From contig JAITQL010000242.1 in NCBI GenBank assembly GCA_031288935.1, positions 1 to 5,206 of the forward strand: a stretch of 5,206 nt of DNA, written 5' to 3'. Made by a program: the position numbers and the translations under genes. Below are positions 1 to 5,206 of this stretch, in pieces. The stretch is from Tannerella sp. (GTDB lineage Bacteria; Bacteroidota; Bacteroidia; Bacteroidales; Tannerellaceae). Under the pieces are notes generated by a model, which saw nothing but the letters and a program-made list of their open reading frames with translations, was not told where the DNA came from and ran no database searches. The stretch's first letter is position 1. Each line of letters begins with the position of its first letter.

Positions 1-2315
1 CACTGATTCATATCTCCCGGATGGCATCGGAGGGTGACGGGGCTTACCGGCACGAACTGGCGGAAGTTACGGCGCGTCACAGGAAGATCATTCGCGAGAT
101 CGTCGCCCCGGCGCAGTGCGACGAAGTGGAGAAACAGGCGATGGCCATCGTCGAGGAACTGGAGAATATTTTTCGGGGCGTATACCTGATCAAGGATCTG
201 TCGGCCAAAACGTCCGACGTCATCGTGAGCTACGGCGAGCGCCTTTCTTCCTCCATTCTCGCGCATGTCATCGAAGGCGCCACGCTGTACGATTCCCGCC
301 TGTTCATCAAAACCGTCCGGCAGTTTAACAAGCATATTGTCGACTTTGAACTGACAAACCGGTTGATTCAGGAAACGTTCCGCCAGCTGCCCCAGGTGGC
401 GCTGGTGCCCGGATTTATCTCGTCGAGCAAGGAAAACGGCGAAATCACCAACCTGGGACGCGGCGGCTCCGACTATACCGCTTCCATCCTGGCGACGGTG
501 CTGAATGCTTCCATCCTGGAGATATGGACGGATGTGGACGGCTTTATGACGGCCGATCCGAAGGTGATCAACAGCGCCTACGTGATCGACCGCCTCACGT
601 TTACGGAAGCGATGGAGCTGTGCAACTTCGGCGCCAAGGTGATTTATCCGCCTACCATCTATCCGGTGTATCACAAGAACATTCCCATCCGCATCCGCAA
701 CACCTTCCACCCGGAGGTGCCCGGCACCTACATCTCGCGCGAACGCGGCGAGGAGCCGGCAAAGGGCAAGGCGATCATCAAGGGCATCTCGTCGATCAAC
801 GATACGTGCCTGATTACGGTGCAGGGGCTGGGCATGGTCGGCGTGATCGGCGTCAACTACCGAATCTTCAAGACGCTGGCCAAAAACGGCATCAGCGTCT
901 TCATGGTTTCGCAGGCCAGTTCGGAAAACAATACCACCTTTGCCGTGTGCCATGCCGACGCCGGGGTGGCGGTAAGCGTGCTGAACGAGGAATTTGCGCT
1001 GGAGCGTTCGCTGGGCGAAATCAACGACGTAGAGGCCGAACGCGACCTGGCGACCGTGGCCATCGTGGGCGAAAACATGAAACGGACGCCCGGCATTGCC
1101 GGCAAGCTGTTCGGCACGCTGGGACGCGCCGGCATCAGCGTGATTGCCTGTGCGCAGGGCGCTTCGGAAACGAATATTTCGTTCGTCATCAAACATCCCT
1201 ATCTGCGAAAGGCGCTTAATTCGATCCACGATTCTTTTTTTCTGTCGGAATATAAAGTACTGAACCTTTTTATCGCCGGCGTGGGGACGGTGGGCGGCAA
1301 ACTGCTGGAGCAGATTCGGATTCAGCAGTCTACCCTGATGGAACAAAACAGTCTGAAGCTGCGCGTGGTGGGTATTGCAAACTCGAAGCAACGCCTGCTG
1401 TGTCGCGAAGGATTGAATCTGGAAAACTGCCTGGAGGAACTGAAGGCCAACGGCACGCCGGGTTCGTCGCGGGAGTTGTGTGACGACATTCTGGAGATGA
1501 ACATCTTCAACTCCGTCTTTGTGGACTGCACCGCCAGCGAGGAAGTAGCCGGCATATACGAGGAACTGCTGAAAAACAACATCTCCGTGGTAGCTGCCAA
1601 CAAGGTGGCCGCTTCTTCCGCATACAGCCATTACCTGAAGTTGAAGGAAATCGCCCGCCAGCGGGACATCAAGTATTTGTTCGAGACGAATGTCGGCGCC
1701 GGCCTCCCCATCATCAACACGATGAACGGCCTGATCAACAGCGGCGATCATATCCTGTGCCTCGACGCCGTGCTGTCGGGCAGTCTGAACTTTATTTTCA
1801 ATACCCTGAGCGCGGAGATACCGCTGAGCCGGGCGATCCGGATGGCAAAGGAGGCGCGTTACGCCGAACCCGACCCGCGCGTCGACCTGAGCGGCAAGGA
1901 CGTGATCCGCAAGCTGGTGATTCTGGCACGCGAAGCCGGGTACAAGGTGGAGCAGGAAGATGTGAAAGTCAACCTGTTCATCCCCGAAACATACTTTGAA
2001 GGGACGCTGGACGATTTCTGGGAGAACATCCACGAACTGGACGAAGGCTTTGAAGACATGCGTCGCCGCGTGGAAGCGGAAAAGAAACGGATCCGGCTGG
2101 TTGCCCGGATGGAAAAAGGCGTCTGCGAAGTCGGCCTGCAGGAAGTAGACCGTCACCATCCCTTTTATGAACTGGAAGGAAGCAATAACATCATCATGAT
2201 ATCTACCGAGCGGTACAACGATTATCCGATGATCATCAAGGGATATGGCGCGGGCGACGATGTGACGGCCGCCGGCGTGTTTGCCGATATTATCTCCATC
2301 GCCAACATCCGTTAG
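1..2315 (+). CDS. thrA: Bifunctional aspartate kinase / homoserine dehydrogenase I, 5'-truncated by the window edge
   Basis: Catalyses the first and third steps of threonine synthesis: ATP-dependent phosphorylation of aspartate, and NAD(P)H reduction of aspartate semialdehyde to homoserine, in the cytosol. The frame is open to base 3 with no stop, and the KFGGTS lysine-kinase motif is absent. The real start therefore lies about 45 codons upstream, and the ATG at 21 is internal. Counting from that ATG (764 residues), the kinase part runs to about 245, with GERLSS (72-77), NLGRGGSDYTAS (144-155), EIWTDVDG (167-174) and FGAKVIYP (203-210). Two ACT-type regulatory repeats follow at about 260-330 and 344-405; the second contains QGASETNISFV. 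The dehydrogenase begins with a Rossmann GVGTVGG (420-426), then VDCTAS (501-506), ANKVA (526-530), ETNVGAGLP (555-563) and LSGSLNFIFNTL (585-596). The segment EPDPRVDLSGKDVIRK (616-631) carries D627 and K631, which match the catalytic Asp and Lys of yeast homoserine dehydrogenase. GYGAGDDVTAAGVFAD lies near the C-terminus. Full length would be about 810 residues, normal for ThrA. The ACT pair suggests allosteric control, presumably by threonine (inferred). First gene of the operon seen here. Confidence 0.97.
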   Translation, partial: LIHISRMASEGDGAYRHELAEVTARHRKIIREIVAPAQCDEVEKQAMAIVEELENIFRGVYLIKDLSAKTSDVIVSYGERLSSSILAHVIEGATLYDSRLFIKTVRQFNKHIVDFELTNRLIQETFRQLPQVALVPGFISSSKENGEITNLGRGGSDYTASILATVLNASILEIWTDVDGFMTADPKVINSAYVIDRLTFTEAMELCNFGAKVIYPPTIYPVYHKNIPIRIRNTFHPEVPGTYISRERGEEPAKGKAIIKGISSINDTCLITVQGLGMVGVIGVNYRIFKTLAKNGISVFMVSQASSENNTTFAVCHADAGVAVSVLNEEFALERSLGEINDVEAERDLATVAIVGENMKRTPGIAGKLFGTLGRAGISVIACAQGASETNISFVIKHPYLRKALNSIHDSFFLSEYKVLNLFIAGVGTVGGKLLEQIRIQQSTLMEQNSLKLRVVGIANSKQRLLCREGLNLENCLEELKANGTPGSSRELCDDILEMNIFNSVFVDCTASEEVAGIYEELLKNNISVVAANKVAASSAYSHYLKLKEIARQRDIKYLFETNVGAGLPIINTMNGLINSGDHILCLDAVLSGSLNFIFNTLSAEIPLSRAIRMAKEARYAEPDPRVDLSGKDVIRKLVILAREAGYKVEQEDVKVNLFIPETYFEGTLDDFWENIHELDEGFEDMRRRVEAEKKRIRLVARMEKGVCEVGLQEVDRHHPFYELEGSNNIIMISTERYNDYPMIIKGYGAGDDVTAAGVFADIISIANIR

Positions 2316-2339
2316 CGACATACACTTTTTGATTTTGCA

Positions 2340-3560
2340 ATGATGAAACATATACTGATTTTAGGCGACGGGATGGCCGATGAACCCGTGGACATGCTGG
2401 GCGGCAAGACGCCGCTGCAATATGCGCATACGCCCTGTATGGACGAACTGGCGCGTCTGGGCGTTACCGGCCGGTTAAAGACCGTGCCCGACGGTTTTCA
2501 GCCCGGCAGCGAGGTGGCCAATCTGGCCGTGCTGGGGTATGATTTGCCGAAAGTCTACGAAGGACGCGGCGTATTGGAAGCCGCCAGCATGAACGTCGAA
2601 CTGCATCCGGGCGAACTGGCGATGCGTTGCAACCTGGTCTGTCTGGAAGGCGACCGGCTCAAAAACCATTCGGCCGGACACATCACGAATGAAGAGGCGT
2701 ATGAGTTGATTGTCTTTTTGAATGAAACGCTGGGCAATGCACGGATTCGTTTTCATGCGGGCGTTTCGTACCGCCATCTGCTGGTCATGCAGGGAGGAGA
2801 CAAACGGCTGCACTGTACGCCTCCGCACGACATCCCGATGCAGCCGTTCCGTCCGGCGTTCATCCGGGAGACTGACGCAGCCGCCGCGCAAACGGCCGGT
2901 ATACTCAATCAGCTTGTCTTGAAATCGCAGGAAATACTGCCCGGCCATCCGGTCAACCAAAAGCGAATCGCCGCCGGAAAAGACCCTGCCAACAGTATCT
3001 GGCCCTGGTCGCCCGGTTATCGCCCGGCCATGCAAACGCTGAAAGAATTGTATGGCATCGCGAACAGCGCGGTTATCTCGGCCGTCGACCTGATACGCGG
3101 CATCGGCGTGTATGCCGGCATGGACGTGATTCAGGTAGAAGGCGCCACCGGCCTGTACAACACGAATTACGAAGGGAAGGCACAGGCAGCGATAGAGGCG
3201 TTGAAAACGCACGATTTCGTGTACGTCCATGTGGAAGCCAGCGACGAGGCCGGTCATGAGGGAGACGTCCAACTGAAAGTGCGTACCGTTGAAGACTTGG
3301 ACAAGCGCGTGACGGGCGTCATATACGAAGCTGTCAGGCAATGGGACGAACCGGTTGCCATCGCCGTCCTGCCCGACCATCCCACGCCCTGCGCCGTTCG
3401 GACGCACACGAAAGACCCTGTTCCATTTCTGATTTATGCACCCGGACAGACGCCGGACGCCGTCGAACGCTACGACGAGTTCTCCGTCTTGCAGGGAACA
3501 TGCGGTTTGCTGTTCGGCGATGCCTTTATGAAAACATTCCTTGCACCCTGTCGAAAGTGA
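2340..3560 (+). CDS. ApgM-like cofactor-independent phosphoglycerate mutase homologue, probable homoserine kinase of the threonine operon
   Basis: A 406-residue alkaline-phosphatase-superfamily protein of the archaeal-type iPGM (ApgM) group, whose usual length is about 400. Visible motifs are LILGDGMAD (6-14, metal ligand D10), GSEVANLAVLGYD (56-68, with S57 at the nucleophile position), YEGRGVLEAAS (73-83), TPPHDI (160-165), HVEASDEAGHEGD (297-309, metal ligands D302 and H306), LPDHPTP (344-350, D346 and H347) and THTKDPVPF (355-363, H356). The two-metal active site looks complete. Relatives either interconvert 2- and 3-phosphoglycerate or, when placed between thrA and thrC in genomes without a GHMP-type ThrB, have been proposed as homoserine kinases (TIGR02535-type annotation). 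Here the gene sits exactly in that slot, 24 bases after thrA and 36 before thrC, and no GHMP kinase is present. I therefore infer homoserine phosphorylation, but sequence alone does not exclude mutase activity. Two adjacent Met codons (2340 and 2343) could each start it. There is no Shine-Dalgarno sequence, which is common in Bacteroidota. Symbols in use include apgM and thrB; neither is safe here. Confidence 0.93.
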   Translation: MMKHILILGDGMADEPVDMLGGKTPLQYAHTPCMDELARLGVTGRLKTVPDGFQPGSEVANLAVLGYDLPKVYEGRGVLEAASMNVELHPGELAMRCNLVCLEGDRLKNHSAGHITNEEAYELIVFLNETLGNARIRFHAGVSYRHLLVMQGGDKRLHCTPPHDIPMQPFRPAFIRETDAAAAQTAGILNQLVLKSQEILPGHPVNQKRIAAGKDPANSIWPWSPGYRPAMQTLKELYGIANSAVISAVDLIRGIGVYAGMDVIQVEGATGLYNTNYEGKAQAAIEALKTHDFVYVHVEASDEAGHEGDVQLKVRTVEDLDKRVTGVIYEAVRQWDEPVAIAVLPDHPTPCAVRTHTKDPVPFLIYAPGQTPDAVERYDEFSVLQGTCGLLFGDAFMKTFLAPCRK

Positions 3561-3598
3561 ATCCTCGAATTTTTGAATTTTTGAATCTTTGAATTTAT
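3559..3598 (+). repeat. Five-unit period-8 tandem repeat spanning the apgM-like stop and thrC start
   Basis: Five consecutive 8-bp units in strict register: GAATCCTC, GAATTTTT, GAATTTTT, GAATCTTT and GAATTTAT. The shared pattern is GAA followed by five pyrimidines; only the last unit departs, with one A. The first unit begins inside the TGA stop of the upstream gene (3558-3560), and the last overlaps the AT of the thrC start codon (3597-3599). The array thus makes up the whole untranslated gap and the leader just before thrC. It is strikingly AT-rich against its GC-rich neighbours and lacks any Shine-Dalgarno-like stretch. No hairpin is evident. My impression is that similar GAA/T-rich repeats are scattered through Bacteroidales intergenic regions, but I cannot check that here. 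Function unknown. Confidence 0.85.
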
Positions 3599-4910
3599 GT
3601 ATTATTACAGTACAAACAGGCAAGCGCCGATGGCCAGCCTGGAAGAAGTGGTGATTAAAAGTCTGGCCGGCGACAAGGGTCTTTACATGCCCGAACGGAT
3701 TCCGGTACTGGACAGGCGCACGATCCGGTCATTGAAAGACCAATCGTTTCATGAAATAGCAGATCATGTAGCGCAAGCCTTTTTCGGAGAAGACATGGAG
3801 CCGGACGCACTGTCGGCCATCGTACAGGATACGCTGTCGTTTGATACGCCGGTCGTACAGGTAGACGATTCCATTTACAGCCTTGAACTGTTTCACGGGC
3901 CTACGCTTGCCTTCAAAGATGTCGGCGCCCGCTTCATGGCGCGGATGCTGGAATACTTTATCCGCAAGAAAGGCATTCGGCGCGAAGTGAATGTATTGGT
4001 GGCAACCTCCGGCGACACGGGCAGCGCCGTGGCCAACGGCTTTCTGGGCATACCCGCCATCCGCGTGTTCGTGCTTTATCCCAAGGGGAAAGTCAGTCCG
4101 ATTCAGGAATGCCAGTTTACCACACTGGGACAAAACATCTCCGCGCTCGAAGTGGACGGAACGTTTGACGACTGCCAGGCGCTGGTAAAAACCGCCTTTG
4201 CCGACGAAGACCTGAACCGTCGCCTGCAACTGACCTCGGCCAATTCCATCAACGTCGCCCGTTTTCTGCCGCAGGCGTTTTACTACTTCCATGCCTACGC
4301 ACAATTAGACCGTGCAGGAAAAGCCGACCGGCTCACGGTCTGCGTCCCCAGCGGCAACTTCGGCAATATCACGGCCGGACTGTTTGCCCGGCGGATGGGT
4401 TTGCCCATCCGGCATTTCATTGCGGCAAACAACCGCAACGACGTCTTCCTGGAATACCTGCAAACGGGCGTCTATACGCCGCGTCCCTCCGTGGCGACGC
4501 TGGCCAATGCGATGGATGTCGGTAATCCGAGTAACTTCGCCCGCATACTGGACTTGTACGGACACAACCATGCTGCCATTGCAAAGGATATTTCCGGTTA
4601 CCGTTACACGGACGGGCAAATCGGCGATACGCTACGCGAAGTCTGCCATACCCGCCACTATTTGCTCGACCCGCATGGCGCCTGCGGTTATCAGGCGCTG
4701 GTCGACCGCGCATTGCAACCGGGCGAAACAGGCGTATTCCTGGAAACGGCTCATCCGGCCAAATTCAAGGAGACCGTAGACCGCATCACCGGCGTACCGG
4801 TCGAGATTCCGTCCAAATTGCAGGCCTTCATGCAGGGCGAGAAACAAAGTATCCCGTTGGGAAAAGACTTTGAAGGGTTCAAACGTTTCCTGCTGGCGCT
4901 GGAAGATTGA
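3597..4910 (+). CDS. thrC: Threonine synthase
   Basis: PLP-dependent enzyme that converts O-phospho-L-homoserine and water to L-threonine and phosphate, the last step of the pathway. The 437 residues compare with 428 for E. coli ThrC, and the protein aligns with the class of E. coli/yeast-type synthases along its whole length. Key motifs are the N-terminal domain start (SLAGDKGLYMPE, 22-33), ELFHGPTLAFKDVGARFMA (97-115, with the PLP lysine at K107, the same number as in E. coli), VATSGDTGSAVANGF (135-149), YPKGKVSPIQ (161-170), TSANSINVARFLPQ (213-226), PSGNFGNITAGL (251-262), AMDVGNPSN (305-313), LDPHGACGY (357-365) and ETAHPAKFKE (383-392). No residue expected for catalysis appears to be missing. 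The start at 3597 is supported by the conserved N-terminus (MYYYSTN, like MKLYNL in E. coli) and by its immediate position after the repeat. It is the third gene of the operon and uses the product of the probable kinase just upstream. Confidence 0.98.
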   Translation: MYYYSTNRQAPMASLEEVVIKSLAGDKGLYMPERIPVLDRRTIRSLKDQSFHEIADHVAQAFFGEDMEPDALSAIVQDTLSFDTPVVQVDDSIYSLELFHGPTLAFKDVGARFMARMLEYFIRKKGIRREVNVLVATSGDTGSAVANGFLGIPAIRVFVLYPKGKVSPIQECQFTTLGQNISALEVDGTFDDCQALVKTAFADEDLNRRLQLTSANSINVARFLPQAFYYFHAYAQLDRAGKADRLTVCVPSGNFGNITAGLFARRMGLPIRHFIAANNRNDVFLEYLQTGVYTPRPSVATLANAMDVGNPSNFARILDLYGHNHAAIAKDISGYRYTDGQIGDTLREVCHTRHYLLDPHGACGYQALVDRALQPGETGVFLETAHPAKFKETVDRITGVPVEIPSKLQAFMQGEKQSIPLGKDFEGFKRFLLALED

Positions 4911-5110
4911 ATCAACCCGTTCCGCAGGCTCCGTGAGGGAAGCAGACCTCGGCAAAGGATTCGGAGGTTCAAGAGTTCAATTCTCAATACTTGAAGATTT
5001 ATTCCTGCCGAATGATAGAAACGACTTCTTCAGAGCGATCCTTCGCTTATCCTTCGACCAAAGAGGCTCATTCAGGCAAGTTCCCGTCAACTTTTTCAGG
5101 ACGTGACAAC
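4911..5110. other. Intergenic stretch after thrC with no convincing gene
   Basis: The 200 bases between thrC and the right-edge open frame show no coding pattern I recognise on either strand. They hold the small inverted-orientation repeat at 4955-4978 and weak dyads only: a 5-bp ACCTC/GAGGT pair (4946-4950 and 4964-4968), a 6-bp TTCAAG/CTTGAA pair (4968-4973 and 4990-4995), and a 5-bp AGCGA/TCGCT stem around 5034-5047. None is followed by a T-run, so no intrinsic terminator for the thr operon can be called. The frame of the right-edge gene is open back to 4937, but the translated text there looks non-coding. Confidence 0.6.
4955..4978 (-). repeat. Short period-8 repeat of the same GAA-plus-pyrimidines type, inverted, downstream of thrC
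   Basis: Read on the minus strand this is three contiguous 8-bp units: GAACTCTT, GAACCTCC and GAATCCTT. Each is GAA followed by five pyrimidines, the same rule as the array at 3559-3598, but in the opposite orientation. On the plus strand it appears as purine runs ending in TTC (AAGGATTC, GGAGGTTC, AAGAGTTC). The units are less alike in their pyrimidine part than in the first array, and with three copies chance is not excluded. Function unknown; it lies about 45 bases after the thrC stop. Confidence 0.5.
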
Positions 5111-5206
5111 ATGTACAGGGAGAGCATCTGCAAGCTGTCGCCCCGCTACGGTCGGGACAGGTTCTTTGAAATGTTGCGCACGCATGATCTGTTGGTGGAA
5201 CGCAAG
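5111..5206 (+). CDS. Start or fragment of a possible IS3-type transposase (OrfB helix-turn-helix region), cut by the window edge
   Basis: An open frame of 32 codons from the ATG at 5111 to the right edge, with no stop. The peptide contains the segment SPRYGRDRFFEMLRTHDLLV and then ERK. This resembles the helix-turn-helix segment that precedes the DDE catalytic core of IS3-family OrfB transposases, where a Y/G-[RC]-D/R...LL.....L.V.RK pattern is usual. The catalytic core would lie beyond the window. An AGGA stretch (5098-5101) lies 9 bases before the ATG. An earlier in-frame ATG at 5012 exists, but the residues between look non-coding. The usual upstream orfA and the first part of a typical OrfB are not visible between thrC and this point. 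The element may therefore be 5'-truncated, or the gene may belong to another DNA-binding family. The call rests on a short motif and is tentative. Confidence 0.5.
   Translation, partial: MYRESICKLSPRYGRDRFFEMLRTHDLLVERK

Noticed and set aside
524..1219. Plus-strand 231-codon open frame inside thrA
   Set aside because: Its translation is rich in Arg, Gly and His and has no family resemblance. The overlapping thrA frame carries all the conserved motifs.
1235..1241. Run of seven T bases in thrA as a possible frameshift or slippage site
   Set aside because: It encodes part of the conserved HDSFFLSEY linker between the ACT and dehydrogenase parts, and the frame continues intact. Nothing suggests programmed frameshifting.
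2316..2339. Possible promoter (TAnnTTTG-like) in the gap before the ApgM-like gene
   Set aside because: TACACTTT only partly matches the Bacteroidota -7 element, no suitably spaced -33 element is clear, and the tight spacing favours co-transcription.
2475..3623. Long minus-strand open frame (382 codons) opposite the ApgM-like gene
   Set aside because: It lies antisense to a gene with clear conserved motifs, has no recognisable domain, and its start region is simply the translated tandem repeat (lysine/phenylalanine-rich repeats). It is a composition-driven shadow.
3729..4304. Minus-strand 191-codon open frame opposite thrC
   Set aside because: Antisense to a fully motif-supported thrC, with no domain and no start signal. 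Typical shadow frame in GC-rich DNA.
4946..4995. Weak dyads after thrC as an intrinsic terminator
   Set aside because: Stems are only 5-6 bp with long loops and no T-run follows, so no terminator can be supported.
4870..5106. Plus-strand 78-codon open frame overlapping the end of thrC
   Set aside because: It starts inside thrC in another frame, continues through the repeat region, and shows no recognisable protein features.

Overview
The window looks like a piece of chromosome from a Bacteroidota species, most likely order Bacteroidales, with a fairly GC-rich genome. The evidence is the protein sequences, which read like Bacteroides/Parabacteroides/Tannerella-type Thr enzymes, the gene order, and the lack of Shine-Dalgarno sequences before the internal genes. 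I cannot fix the genus. Within the Bacteroidales, the high GC of the coding regions argues for a GC-richer lineage than typical Bacteroides.

Layout. Positions 1-2315 hold nearly all of a fused aspartate kinase / homoserine dehydrogenase (thrA). About 45 N-terminal residues lie to the left of the window. After 24 bases comes 2340-3560, an archaeal-type (ApgM-like) cofactor-independent phosphoglycerate mutase homologue. In this context it is probably the homoserine kinase of the pathway. A 40-bp, five-unit, period-8 repeat then overlaps both the stop codon of that gene and the start codon of the next, threonine synthase (thrC, 3597-4910). The three genes share a strand, have gaps of 24 and 36 bases, and show no internal terminator, so they read as one threonine operon. 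Together they would take aspartate to aspartyl phosphate, reduce aspartate semialdehyde to homoserine, phosphorylate homoserine, and convert O-phosphohomoserine to threonine. The aspartate-semialdehyde dehydrogenase step is not encoded here.

Positions 4911-5110 hold no convincing gene. They carry a second, shorter array of the same repeat type in the opposite orientation (4955-4978). From about 5111 to the right edge runs the beginning of an open frame that resembles the N-terminal helix-turn-helix part of an IS3-type transposase. The operon may therefore be followed by a mobile element or its remnant.

Most of the window is ordinary core metabolism. The points worth a second look are the phosphoglycerate-mutase-like protein in the homoserine kinase slot, the period-8 repeats flanking thrC, and the possible insertion-sequence fragment at the right edge. 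I see no evidence for a wholly new system.
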